From CAZVYN01 sp964631125 (GTDB taxonomy: Bacteria > Eisenbacteria > RBG-16-71-46 > CAIMUX01), in NCBI GenBank assembly GCA_964631125.1, contig CAZVYN010000002.1, positions 45,363-109,362 of the forward strand: a stretch of 64,000 nt of DNA. Reading direction: 5' to 3'. The position numbers were made by a program, and so were the translations under genes. Positions 51,812 to 60,846 of this stretch are shown in pieces. The stretch's first letter is position 1. Every line of letters begins with the position of its first letter. Below the pieces are notes generated by a model. The model saw only the letters and a list, made by a program, of their open reading frames with translations, made no database searches and was not told the DNA's origin.

Positions 51812-54800
51812 ATGCTCGAACGGATTCTCTCCTTCGCCATCGCGCAACGCTGGCTGGTCGTGTTGGGCGCGATCGGCATCGCCGCGATCGGCATCCACAA
51901 CTTCACCCGTCTTCCGATCGACGCCGTGCCGGACATCACGAACGTGCAGGTGCAGATCAACACAGCGGTCTCCGCGCTCTCCCCGGTCGAAATCGAACGA
52001 CGCATCACCTTTCCGATCGAGTGGGCGATGGGCGGTATGCCCGGCGTCGAGCGAGTGCGCAGCCTTTCGCGCTACGGACTCTCGCAGGTCACCGTCATCT
52101 TCGACGAAGGAACCGATCTCTACTTCGCACGGCAGCTCGTGAACGAACGGCTGCAGGAGGCGAAGGGCTCGCTGCCGCCGGACCTCGGGGATCCGGCCAT
52201 GGGACCGATCTCCACCGGGCTGGGCGAGATCTTCCTCTGGACCGTCGAGGCCGAACCGGGTGCGAAGAAACCGGACGGCGCCGCCTACGATCTGACCGAC
52301 CTCCGCACGCTGCAAGATTGGGTGGTGAAGCCGCAGATCAGAACCGTGCGGGGCGTGACCGAGGTCAACTCGATCGGCGGTCATGAGAAGCAACTCCACG
52401 TGCTGCCCGATCCGGCCAAACTGGTGGCGCACGGACTCACGTTCCGCGACGTCCTCGATGCGCTCGCGCGCAACAACGCGAACGCGGGTGGCGGATACAT
52501 CGAGCACTTCGATGAGCAGTACCTCATCCGCTCGACGGGGTCGGTCGCGAGCATCGAGGATCTGGGAGAGATCGCGCTGCGCACCACCCACGGGGTGCCG
52601 CTGCGGATCCGCGACGTGGCCGAGGTCGAGGTCGGGCACGACCTGCGCACCGGCGCCGCCACCGAGAACGGCCATGAGGCGGTGATCGGAACCGCGATCA
52701 TGCTCATCGGCGAGAACAGCCGCACGGTCTCGAAGCGGGTGGCGACCAAGATCGAAGAAGTGAACAAGTCGCTGCCCGAGGGCGTCCGGGCGCGCACGCT
52801 CTACGATCGCACCTACCTGGTCGAGGCGACGCTCCACACCGTGCAGAAGAACCTGATCGAGGGGGCGCTCCTCGTCATCGCCGTGCTCTTCTTGTTGCTG
52901 GGAAACCTGCGCGCCGCGCTCATCGTGGCGTTCGTCATCCCGCTCTCGATGCTCTTCGCCGTGACCGGCATGGTGGAGCGCAAGATCAGCGGCAACTTGA
53001 TGAGCCTGGGCGCGATCGACTTCGGGATCATCGTCGACGGCGCGGTCGTGATGGTGGAGAACATCCTGAGGCGATTCGGGGAGCGACAGCATCAACTGGG
53101 TCGCGTGCTCTCCACCCAGGAGCGCCTCGAGACGTCGTTCACCAGCGCTCGAGAAGTGGCGCGTCCGACCCTCTTCGGCGTCGCCATCATCATGATCGTC
53201 TATCTGCCGATCCTCTCGCTCACGGGCATCGAGGGGAAGATGTTCCGCCCGATGGCGTCCGTCGTGCTGCTCGCGCTGGCCGGCGCGCTGCTCTTCGCCT
53301 TCACCTTCGTTCCCGCGGCAGTCGCACTCTTCCTCCGGGGCAAGGTGGCGGAGAAAGAGAATCCGGTCATGCGCGGAGCGGGACGTCTCTACGCTCCGGC
53401 GCTCGACGCGGCGCTGCGGCTCCGCTGGCTTACGGTGGGCGGCGCGCTCGCGCTCTTGCTCGTCTGTGGGTTCGTCGCGACCAAACTGGGCAGCGAGTTC
53501 ATCCCCAAGCTGGGTGAAGGGGCGTTGGCGGTCCAGCCGGCGCGCATTCCATCGATCAGTCTGACCACGAGCGTGGCGATGCAATGTCGGGTCGAGAGCG
53601 CCTTGCGGGACTCGTTCCCGGACGAGGTCTCCGACATCTTCTCGCGCACCGGCACCGCCGAGATCGCGACTGACCCGATGGGTCCGAACGTCTCCGATAC
53701 CTACATCATGCTGCACCCGCGCAAGCAATGGCGCCGCGCGCGCACGCAGGAGGAACTGGCCGAAGCGATGGAGCGAGTCCTCGCGCGGCTCCCGGGACAG
53801 GCCTACGAATTCAGCCAACCGATCGAGCTGCGCTTCAACGAGCTGATCTCCGGTGTCCGGAGTGACGTCGCGATCAAGGTCTTCGGCGACGATCTCGACG
53901 TGCTGACGAAACAGGCGAACGCGATCGCCCAGATCGTCGGGCGCATCGACGGCGCCGCCGACCTCAAGGTGGAGCAGACCTCGGGGCTTCCCATCCTCAC
54001 GATCGAGATCGACCGCTCGGCCATCGCGCGCTTCGGACTGAGCGTGGCCGATGTGCAGGAGGTGATCGAGATCGCCGTCGGCGGCAGTTCCGCCGGCCAG
54101 ATCTTCGAGGGAGATCAGCGCTTCGATATCGTGGCGCGCCTCCCCGATGCTCTGCGCGGAGATCTCCGCGGCCTGCAGGATCTCCCGGTGCCGCTTCCCC
54201 AATCCCAGAATCCGACGGCGAACTACGTCCCGCTCGGCGCCGTGGCGAAGATCGAGCTGGCGGAGGGGCCGAATCAGATCTCACGGGAGGACGGAAAGCG
54301 ACGCGTCGTCGTGCAAGTGAACGTGCGCGGACGCGATCTCGGGTCGTTTGTCGGCGATGCCCAGCGGGCCGTGGCGGCGGAGGTGACGCTCCCGGCCGGC
54401 TACTGGCTCGGTTGGGGCGGACAGTACGAGAACCTGATCGCCGCGCAGAAGCGGCTGCAGGTGGTCGTTCCGCTGGCGCTCCTCGCGATCTTCGGTCTCC
54501 TCTTTCTTGCGTTCAGCTCCTTCCGCTCCGCGCTGCTGGTGTTCAGCGGCGTACCGCTGGCGTTGACGGGCGGCGTGTTGGCTCTGGCGCTGCGCGACCT
54601 GCCCTTCTCCATTTCGGCGGCGGTCGGCTTCATCGCGCTGTCCGGGGTCGCTGTGCTGAACGGACTCGTGATGGTCACATTCATCAATGCGCTGCGCACG
54701 GAGGGGTTGTCGCTCGACCGGGCGGTCCGTCAAGGTTCGCTCTCGCGACTGCGCCCGGTCCTCATGACCGCGCTGGTCGCCAGCCTCGGTTTCGTGCCGA

Positions 54801-54967
54801 TGGCGCTCGCGCATGGCACCGGGGCCGAAGTGCAGCGACCGCTTGCCACCGTCGTCATCGGTGGGATCATCTCGTCTACGCTGCTGACGCTGGTTGTGCT
54901 GCCGGTGCTCTATCGGATCTTCCATCCGGATCCGAAGCCGCATCTGCAGATGACGTCCGAGGTCTGA
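51812..54967 (+). CDS. czcA: Heavy-metal RND transporter CzcA
   Basis: A 1051-residue RND pump. TM4 carries GAIDFGIIVDGAVVMVEN, matching the DFGX3DGAX3VEN signature of the Zn/Co/Cd group (HME1) and not the Cu/Ag group. The 12-helix architecture with two large periplasmic loops is intact. It uses proton motive force to export divalent metals across both membranes with CzcB and CzcC. The ATG has a GAGGAG site ten bases upstream. It is followed eight bases later by a CDF transporter. Confidence 0.95.
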   Translation: MLERILSFAIAQRWLVVLGAIGIAAIGIHNFTRLPIDAVPDITNVQVQINTAVSALSPVEIERRITFPIEWAMGGMPGVERVRSLSRYGLSQVTVIFDEGTDLYFARQLVNERLQEAKGSLPPDLGDPAMGPISTGLGEIFLWTVEAEPGAKKPDGAAYDLTDLRTLQDWVVKPQIRTVRGVTEVNSIGGHEKQLHVLPDPAKLVAHGLTFRDVLDALARNNANAGGGYIEHFDEQYLIRSTGSVASIEDLGEIALRTTHGVPLRIRDVAEVEVGHDLRTGAATENGHEAVIGTAIMLIGENSRTVSKRVATKIEEVNKSLPEGVRARTLYDRTYLVEATLHTVQKNLIEGALLVIAVLFLLLGNLRAALIVAFVIPLSMLFAVTGMVERKISGNLMSLGAIDFGIIVDGAVVMVENILRRFGERQHQLGRVLSTQERLETSFTSAREVARPTLFGVAIIMIVYLPILSLTGIEGKMFRPMASVVLLALAGALLFAFTFVPAAVALFLRGKVAEKENPVMRGAGRLYAPALDAALRLRWLTVGGALALLLVCGFVATKLGSEFIPKLGEGALAVQPARIPSISLTTSVAMQCRVESALRDSFPDEVSDIFSRTGTAEIATDPMGPNVSDTYIMLHPRKQWRRARTQEELAEAMERVLARLPGQAYEFSQPIELRFNELISGVRSDVAIKVFGDDLDVLTKQANAIAQIVGRIDGAADLKVEQTSGLPILTIEIDRSAIARFGLSVADVQEVIEIAVGGSSAGQIFEGDQRFDIVARLPDALRGDLRGLQDLPVPLPQSQNPTANYVPLGAVAKIELAEGPNQISREDGKRRVVVQVNVRGRDLGSFVGDAQRAVAAEVTLPAGYWLGWGGQYENLIAAQKRLQVVVPLALLAIFGLLFLAFSSFRSALLVFSGVPLALTGGVLALALRDLPFSISAAVGFIALSGVAVLNGLVMVTFINALRTEGLSLDRAVRQGSLSRLRPVLMTALVASLGFVPMALAHGTGAEVQRPLATVVIGGIISSTLLTLVVLPVLYRIFHPDPKPHLQMTSEV

Positions 54968-54974
54968 GAGGCCG

Positions 54975-55874
54975 ATGCACGTTCATGCTGGCAGTCCCGG
55001 CGCCTGGAACGTCTCGCGTTCCTTCGCCCTGGGGATGTTTCTCAACCTGCTCTTCGTCGCGGCGGAGGTGATCTTCGGCCTCCGCGCCCACTCGCTCGCC
55101 CTCCTCTCCGACGCCGGCCACAACCTGAGCGACGTGCTCGGGCTGAGTCTGGCGTGGGGCGCGGCGCTCCTGGCGCGACGCCCGCCGACGACGCGACACA
55201 CGTACGGACTGCGACGCGCTTCGATTCTGGCCGCGATGGGCAACGCCGTGTTGCTCCTGCTCGCCGTCGGCGGGATCTCGTGGGAAGCAATCGAGCGCAT
55301 CGGACGGCCCCACGCGGTGGCGACCGATACCGTCATCCTGGTCGCCGCCATCGGAATCCTCATCAACGGGCTGACGGCGCTGCTCTTCCTCTCTGGCCGG
55401 AAGCGCGATCTGAACATCCAGGGCGCCTTCTTGCACATGCTCGCGGACGCCGGTGTCTCCGCGGGGGTGGTCCTCGCCGCGGTCGTCATCCGCGCCACCG
55501 GCTGGATGGTCCTCGACCCGATCGTCAGTCTCGCGGTCGGCGTCGCGATCATCTGGGGGACCTGGGGTCTCTCGAGGAAGTCGCTCCTCCTGGCCATGGA
55601 CGCAGTCCCCGAAGGAACCGATCTCCCCGCCATCACGCGCTACCTGCAGGAGCTCCCCGGAGTCACCGTCGTCCACGACCTGCACGTGTGGGGAATGAGC
55701 ACGACGGAAACCGCGTTGACGGTGCATCTGGTCAAACCGGACGCCAGCGTCGACGACGCATTCCTCTCCCGCATCAGTCGCGAGCTCCACCATCGCTTCG
55801 GGATCGAGCACGCCACCATCCAATTGGAGTGCGCCGACACCGATTGCGACCGCGCCTCGACCGGCGCCGTCTAG
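54975..55874 (+). CDS. czcD: Cation diffusion facilitator (CzcD-like Zn exporter)
   Basis: A 299-residue CDF with six helices. The metal site is formed by SLALLSDAGHNLSDVLG in TM2 and GAFLHMLADAGVSAG in TM5, the HD...D/HD pattern of Zn exporters, and the cytoplasmic C-terminal domain ends with DLHVWGMSTTETALTVHL. The short MHVHAG start may help bind metal. It exports Zn, Cd or Co into the periplasm, complementing CzcCBA. The gene ends by overlapping the convergent lipoprotein gene by four bases. Confidence 0.93.
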   Translation: MHVHAGSPGAWNVSRSFALGMFLNLLFVAAEVIFGLRAHSLALLSDAGHNLSDVLGLSLAWGAALLARRPPTTRHTYGLRRASILAAMGNAVLLLLAVGGISWEAIERIGRPHAVATDTVILVAAIGILINGLTALLFLSGRKRDLNIQGAFLHMLADAGVSAGVVLAAVVIRATGWMVLDPIVSLAVGVAIIWGTWGLSRKSLLLAMDAVPEGTDLPAITRYLQELPGVTVVHDLHVWGMSTTETALTVHLVKPDASVDDAFLSRISRELHHRFGIEHATIQLECADTDCDRASTGAV

Positions 55875-57088
55875 ATCGGCGCGTCGAGCAGCGCGCGGCG
55901 GCAGAACGCGTGCAGCAAGATGGCGCCGTCTTCGCTCGACTCCGGCTGGAACAGATTCAGCGCGCGAGCGAGGACCTGGTCCGACGCCGCTCGGCAACGC
56001 GCCGCCAGACGTGGGTCGGTGTCTCGATAGACCTGCGCCCCCAGTGCGAGACACGACAGCGCCAGCCCGAGTTCATACCGCTCGCTGCCGTGGACGTCGG
56101 GCAGTCCCACGATGAATCCGTCGCCTCGAACCCGCGCCAAGAGGTAGTCGAGGTGTCTTGCCGCGGCGCGCTCCAGCGAAGGATCCCGGCGCAAGCGGAG
56201 GGCCTCCAGTGCGCCCTCCTGCATGTGCAGCGAGTACTTCCAATCGTTCATCTCGTGGCCGCTCCACTTGGCGCCGTTCCAACGAAGCGCGCGCACCCAG
56301 ACACCGCGGCCGAAGTCGTAGAACCCTTGACGTTGGGGCGAGGCCAGCGCCTGCCGCAGGACACCCTCATAGACCGCTCCGACGCCGGCGAGCGGACCGC
56401 CCGCGACCTCGTGCAACGCGAGAGACCAGAGCGCCGCCCCGATCTCGTACGAGCCCTTGAAAGGGGCCTGCGTCTGGAAGAGTCCGGCGCGATTGACGTC
56501 GCGAAACGCGAAGAAGGCGCCGCTCCTCGCGTAGTTGGCGCGATAGAAGTCGACGTGCGCAGGGTTTTCCTCGACCAGAAACCGCCAGACCGCGAGTTGC
56601 CGCGCGTCGAACTCGGACGCCTGCGGGGAGTACGGCCTCACGAGTTCACTCGCGAGCAGAAACCAGTGCTGGTGCACTTCGAAGAAGTAGTCATTAGCGG
56701 GCCCGTCCCACTGCAGGCCGCCGTCGTCTTGCAGCCGAGCCCTCACCACCCACTCCAGATCGCGCGCGGCCGACTCCCCGAAGGCGCGATTCCCGGTCAC
56801 GACGCTGGCCATCGCCATCGCCATTTCCGCCTTGAGGTGCGTCTGCACGCGCGGCGTCAGGTAGTAGTCACCGTCCAGTTGTTGCCAGAGGAGAAACGGC
56901 TCGGCGTAGACGGAGACGACATCGGAATGCGCGCCCGGCGCCGCCGACGATGGTTCGATCCAGGCCTCTGCGCCGCGCGTCTCGGGACGGGTGGGAAAAG
57001 GAGAACAGCCCGCCGCCAGCATCAGGCCGAGGAGGAGGGGCGCCACTCCCAGGTGACGACTCTTCGGTCCGGCCAACGGGCTGATCAT
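55871..57088 (-). CDS. Lipoprotein of unknown function, alpha/alpha-barrel-like
   Basis: A protein of about 405 residues with a lipoprotein signal (HLGVAPLLLGLMLAAGC). The rest is helical and Trp/Tyr-rich (YYLTPRVQTHLKAEMAMAM, WVVRARLQDDGGLQWDGP, WKYSLHMQEGALEALRL) and resembles alpha/alpha-toroid proteins such as six-hairpin glycosidase-like families, but I see no catalytic signature and make no family call. The start is uncertain: an ATG at 57088 gives a normal 28-residue signal, whereas 57133 adds 15 residues; neither has a clear ribosome-binding site. It lies 114 bases downstream of the NtrC-type regulator and may belong to its operon. Confidence 0.6.
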   Translation of the reverse strand: MISPLAGPKSRHLGVAPLLLGLMLAAGCSPFPTRPETRGAEAWIEPSSAAPGAHSDVVSVYAEPFLLWQQLDGDYYLTPRVQTHLKAEMAMAMASVVTGNRAFGESAARDLEWVVRARLQDDGGLQWDGPANDYFFEVHQHWFLLASELVRPYSPQASEFDARQLAVWRFLVEENPAHVDFYRANYARSGAFFAFRDVNRAGLFQTQAPFKGSYEIGAALWSLALHEVAGGPLAGVGAVYEGVLRQALASPQRQGFYDFGRGVWVRALRWNGAKWSGHEMNDWKYSLHMQEGALEALRLRRDPSLERAAARHLDYLLARVRGDGFIVGLPDVHGSERYELGLALSCLALGAQVYRDTDPRLAARCRAASDQVLARALNLFQPESSEDGAILLHAFCRRALLDAPI

Positions 57089-57202
57089 GGGGTTACGTCT
57101 GGCGACCGCCGTGCCAACAGCGGTGGAGGGCATGCGACGCGGTCAAGCGTCCGAGTGGTCAGTGCGACGTGAGGCGCTCCACCCCGACCGAGGCGGGAAG
57201 GG

Positions 57203-58564
57203 TCAGCGAGACTCGAGCCCGAAAGCTCGAAGTTTTCGATAGAGCGTCTTGCGATCGAACCCAAGGAGCCGCGCGGCCGCTGCCTTGTTCCCGCGAACCG
57301 AGCGCAGCGTGCGGAGGATGTGCTCTCGCTCGACCTCGCTCATCGGCCGTCCGATCTCGTCACGATCGGGCCCCAGGTCGCCGGGACGACGGATCGCCTC
57401 CGGCAGGTCGGAGAGCTGGATCGCGCCGTTGCGTCCGAGCACGAGCCCGCGCTCGATCGCGTTCTCCAACTCGCGCACGTTGCCCGGCCACGAATACCGG
57501 CGCAGCGCCTCCAGCGCTTCGGGCCCGACACTCCAGCCGGGGCGGTCGACGCGACGTCCATGCTTCTCCAAGAGGTGCGCGACGAGCGGGGCCAGGTCAT
57601 CCATCCGCTCACGCAACGGCGGCACGCGGACGGAGATGACGTTCAGTCGGTAGAGGAGATCGCGTCGGAAGCGCCCCTCCAGGACCGCCTGGTCGAGATT
57701 CTGGTTCGTGGCGGCGACGATGCGCACGTCGATCGGAATCGCGGCGGTCGAGGGCGCGCCCAACGGGAGCACCTCCCGCTCTTGCAGCACTCGCAGGAGT
57801 TTCGCTTGCAGCGCGAGCGCGAGGTCGCCGATCTCGTCGAGGAAGAGCGTCCCGGCGTGCGCGTCGACGAGCAGGCCCTGACGATCTTCGTGGGCGTCCG
57901 TGAAGGTTCCGCGCTTGTGTCCGAAGAGCTGACTCTCCAGCAGCGACTCTGGAATCGCGGCGCAGTTCAGCGCCACGAACGGTCCGTGCGAACGCGTGCT
58001 CCCTTGATGCAGAGCGCGGGCCAAGAGCTCCTTCCCCGTCCCGCTCTCGCCTTCGATCAAAACTGCCGTGTTGGAGGCGGCGGCCCGCGCCACCACATCG
58101 AGTACCCGTCGCATGCCTCGCGAGCGCGCGACAATGGCGGACCCGCCCGTCGGAGTGATCGTCCGCAACGTCTCCAACTCCTGCCGGAGCCGCCGCTCGC
58201 GGAGCGCGTTCTCCAGCGCATGGAGGAGCTGCGCCATCCGGAACGGCTTCGCCACATAGTGGTAGGCGCCCGCGCGGATCGTCTCGACCGCCGAGTCGAT
58301 GCTCCCGAAGGCGGTGATGATCACGACGGGGATGTCCGGCTCCCTCGCCTTCAGTTCCGACAAGAGTGTCTCGCCGCGCATGCCGGGCATCCGCAGGTCG
58401 GTCACGACGACGTCGATGGAGTGGCGCGCCACCTGCGCCAGCGCTTCCTCTCCCTCGGCCGCCGCCACCACCGCGTATCCGGCGTCGCCGATCTCCTCGA
58501 CCAGCAATTGCCGCATCGCGTCGTCGTCTTCCACCACGAGGATGCGGCCCTGCGTCGCGCTCAT
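57203..58564 (-). CDS. NtrC-family sigma-54-dependent response regulator
   Basis: A 453-residue regulator with a receiver domain (phosphoacceptor Asp56 in VVVTDLRMPGM), an AAA+ domain and a C-terminal Fis-type HTH (NKAAAARLLGFDRKTLYRKL). Walker A is EGESGTGKEL. The sigma-54 contact loop, normally GAFTGA, reads GTFTDA at residues 219-224. It activates sigma-54 promoters from upstream sites. The ATG overlaps the stop of the histidine kinase (ATGA). The repeated TGCCCCAT sites upstream of pal are plausible binding sites. Confidence 0.9.
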   Translation of the reverse strand: MSATQGRILVVEDDDAMRQLLVEEIGDAGYAVVAAAEGEEALAQVARHSIDVVVTDLRMPGMRGETLLSELKAREPDIPVVIITAFGSIDSAVETIRAGAYHYVAKPFRMAQLLHALENALRERRLRQELETLRTITPTGGSAIVARSRGMRRVLDVVARAAASNTAVLIEGESGTGKELLARALHQGSTRSHGPFVALNCAAIPESLLESQLFGHKRGTFTDAHEDRQGLLVDAHAGTLFLDEIGDLALALQAKLLRVLQEREVLPLGAPSTAAIPIDVRIVAATNQNLDQAVLEGRFRRDLLYRLNVISVRVPPLRERMDDLAPLVAHLLEKHGRRVDRPGWSVGPEALEALRRYSWPGNVRELENAIERGLVLGRNGAIQLSDLPEAIRRPGDLGPDRDEIGRPMSEVEREHILRTLRSVRGNKAAAARLLGFDRKTLYRKLRAFGLESR

Positions 58565-60060
58565 GCCGCCGACGCCTGACGCCGCGACGGCCCGTCGACC
58601 GGCAAGAAGACATGCATCTTGGTTCCGAGGTCGGGTTCGCTCTCGACTTCCATCCACCCCTGGTGGTCTTCGACGATGCCGTACGAAACCGAGAGGCCGA
58701 GTCCGGTCCCCTTGCCCACGTCCTTGGTCGTGAAGAATGGATCGAAGATACGATCCAGTAGATCGGGCGGGATCCCCGCCCCGGAGTCCTCGACCGAGAC
58801 GCAGACGAGATCCCTCGGTTCTCCGGTCTCCGGAACGGGGCGCTGCACCCGACGCGCGGAGAAGGTCAGAACACCGCCGTTCGGCATGGCGTCGCTCGCG
58901 TTCAGCGCCAGGTTGAGGAATACTTCGTGGAGCTGCTCGGAGTCCCCGACGATCGCCGGCAGATCGCCGGGGTACTTCTGCACGACGCGGACGCCTTGCT
59001 GGCGCAGTCGGTGATCGACCAGCTCGACGGCGCGGTGCACCACTCCCGGCAGGTCCATCGTGGTCAGCCGAATCTCGCGCGCGCGCGCGAAATCCAGCAT
59101 GCGGCGGACGATGCGTGAGATGCGGTCGATCTGTTGGATCACCACGCGCAGGTTCTCCCCCACTCCCGTCTGTCCGGCGAGCCGTCGCTCCAACAACTCG
59201 ACCCGCCCGACGATCACGTTGAGCGGCGTCCCGATCTCGTGCGCGATGCCAGCGGCGAGCTGGCCGAGGCTCGCCAGTCGGGCGGTCTTCCGCAGCTCGT
59301 TCTCCATCTCGGCGCGCTGACGTTGCTCGGCGTCGAGCGAATCGCGCGCGGCGTCGAGCTGCGTGACCATTCGACCGAACTCGGTGCTGAGGTGTCCGAA
59401 CTCGTCCCGGCTGGAAAGCCCGATCGGTCGAGGGGGGTGGCCGGCGCCGATCTCGCGAAAGCCGCGCACGAGCGTCTGGATCGGCCGACCCACGACGATG
59501 CGGGTGACGAGCGAGAGCACGGCGGCGATCGCCAGGATCATCGCGCCGGTCAGCACCATGATGAAGATCCAGGACGCGCGCAGATCCTCTTCGATGTACG
59601 ACTCGAGCTGGATCACCTGGACAGCGCCGAGGAGGGCGCCGTCGGGCCCGACGAGCGGCCTCAAGAAGACCACCGCCGGCTCATCGCCGTACCGCCGTCG
59701 GTACTCGATCGGCGTGCGGGTCGCGAGCACGCGCTCCAGGTCGTCCGCGCGTGAGAAGGTGTAAGGAGCGAGTGCTTCACCCTGATAACTGATGTCACCG
59801 TTGCGGTCGAAGAGGCGGACCCCGAGGATCCGTTCGTATCCCGAGATCTGATCGACCAGCTCGTGGATGTCGCCGATCTGACGATCCCGGAGGGCATCCT
59901 CGAACGCAAGCTGCACGATCCGACTGATGGCGCGACCCTCACGGGCGAGCTCCTGGCGCAGACGTTGGCTGCTGTTGATGCCCTCGATGTACCCCAAGAG
60001 TCCGAGCAGGAGGATCATCGGGCCGATGAGCCAGACGAACAGTTTGGTCCCGACGCTCAT
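58561..60060 (-). CDS. Membrane sensor histidine kinase (HAMP domain)
   Basis: A 499-residue kinase. TM1 (KLFVWLIGPMILLLGLLGYI) and TM2 (ASWIFIMVLTGAMILAIAAVLSLV) enclose a periplasmic sensing loop of about 140 residues. HAMP follows, then the H-box (GIAHEIGTPLNVI with His274), the N-box (LNLALNASDAMPNGG) and G-boxes (SVEDSGAGIPPDLLD, GKGTGLGLSV). The cytoplasmic part matches NtrB/AtoS-type kinases partnering NtrC-like regulators. It lies between pal and the regulator gene in one operon, so it probably senses an envelope or extracellular cue. Confidence 0.92.
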   Translation of the reverse strand: MSVGTKLFVWLIGPMILLLGLLGYIEGINSSQRLRQELAREGRAISRIVQLAFEDALRDRQIGDIHELVDQISGYERILGVRLFDRNGDISYQGEALAPYTFSRADDLERVLATRTPIEYRRRYGDEPAVVFLRPLVGPDGALLGAVQVIQLESYIEEDLRASWIFIMVLTGAMILAIAAVLSLVTRIVVGRPIQTLVRGFREIGAGHPPRPIGLSSRDEFGHLSTEFGRMVTQLDAARDSLDAEQRQRAEMENELRKTARLASLGQLAAGIAHEIGTPLNVIVGRVELLERRLAGQTGVGENLRVVIQQIDRISRIVRRMLDFARAREIRLTTMDLPGVVHRAVELVDHRLRQQGVRVVQKYPGDLPAIVGDSEQLHEVFLNLALNASDAMPNGGVLTFSARRVQRPVPETGEPRDLVCVSVEDSGAGIPPDLLDRIFDPFFTTKDVGKGTGLGLSVSYGIVEDHQGWMEVESEPDLGTKMHVFLPVDGPSRRQASAA

Positions 60061-60099
60061 GCTCGATCCTTCGTGCTCGCATCTCGGAAACGACCCGCC

Positions 60100-60606
60100 T
60101 CAGCGCGAACGGAAGTGGACGCGACGATTCTGCGACCAGGCGCCTTCGTGGTCTCCTTCTTCGAACGGCCGCTCCTCGCCGTAGGAGATCGCCTGGAGTC
60201 GGCTCCCCGGGAGCCCGAGGTTGACCAGGTACTCTCGCACCGACTGCGCGCGCCGCTCCCCGAGGGCCAGGTTGTACTCTACCGTCCCGCGACTGTCGCA
60301 GTGCCCTTCCAGGATCAGCTCCCCCTCGCCGCTCTTCAGAGTCGCGGCGTTGGTTTGCAACGTCGCGCGGGCGTCTTCGCGCAGCGCCGCCCGGTCGTAC
60401 TCGAAGAAGACGTCGCGGACCTCCGAGCCGAGCAGCTCACTCGCGGGGTTCGAGCCGGTGCCCCCGCCCGAGCTACCGGTTTGTCCGAGCATCGACTCGG
60501 TGGCGCCGCCGACGCTGTCCCCACGGGTCGATCGCTTGGCGCATCCCACGGCGAGGGCGCAGGCAAAACAAAACAGGCAGACGAAACGCAATCCATTGAT
60601 TCGCAT
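60100..60606 (-). CDS. pal: Peptidoglycan-associated (Pal/OmpA-like) lipoprotein
   Basis: A 168-residue lipoprotein (ALAVGCAKR after the signal, GGAGGAAAG before the ATG). The C-terminal OmpA domain runs from EVRDVFFEYDRAALREDARA to ILEGHCDSRGTVEYNLALGE and ends SQNRRVHFRSR, with the Asp and Arg that hold the diaminopimelate of peptidoglycan. It tethers the outer membrane. No TolAB-type genes adjoin; instead it leads an operon with a histidine kinase and an NtrC-type regulator, separated by 39 bases. Confidence 0.9.
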   Translation of the reverse strand: MRINGLRFVCLFCFACALAVGCAKRSTRGDSVGGATESMLGQTGSSGGGTGSNPASELLGSEVRDVFFEYDRAALREDARATLQTNAATLKSGEGELILEGHCDSRGTVEYNLALGERRAQSVREYLVNLGLPGSRLQAISYGEERPFEEGDHEGAWSQNRRVHFRSR

Positions 60607-60646
60607 GGCGACTTTCCTCCCTGGGTTCGGGTTGCCAGGGGGGGGC

Positions 60647-60663
60647 CCAGAAGGGGCGTGCCA
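60647..60663 (-). promoter_or_regulatory. Possible sigma-54 promoter upstream of pal
   Basis: On the minus strand TGGCACG (perfect -24 half) is followed after four bases by TTCTG where TTGCW would be expected, so the -12 half is imperfect. It lies about 45-55 bases before the pal start codon and just upstream of a sigma-54-activator operon. The match is partial and could be chance. Confidence 0.4.
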
Positions 60664-60717
60664 GGGGTAAAATGACGCTACGGCAACAAGTTAGGGAGCG
60701 GACTGGTGCATAGAAAC

Positions 60718-60753
60718 TGCCCCATAATGCCCCATATGAGGCGTAATGGGGCA
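60718..60753 (-). promoter_or_regulatory. Repeated TGCCCCAT / ATGGGGCA sites, possible activator binding region
   Basis: TGCCCCAT occurs at 60718-60725 and 60728-60735 as direct repeats spaced one helical turn, and its inverse ATGGGGCA at 60746-60753 completes an inverted pair (ATGCCCCAT-N10-ATGGGGCAT). The arrangement, 70-110 bases above the pal promoter region, resembles the enhancer sites of NtrC-type regulators, and the operon encodes such a regulator. Confidence 0.55.
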
Positions 60754-60817
60754 TATGATGGCCGGCGCGTCGGGTGCGCTCCAAGGGCAGCTGGAAGAGG
60801 TGACTGGGGTTCAGGAG

Positions 60818-60846
60818 GTCAGAGATCGACTTTGTCGATCTCTGAC
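60818..60846 (-). terminator. Thirteen-bp hairpin after the beta-barrel gene
   Basis: GTCAGAGATCGAC and GTCGATCTCTGAC form a perfect stem with loop TTT, ending one base into the stop codon of the barrel gene. It should terminate transcription before the pal regulatory region, although no U tract follows. Confidence 0.55.
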
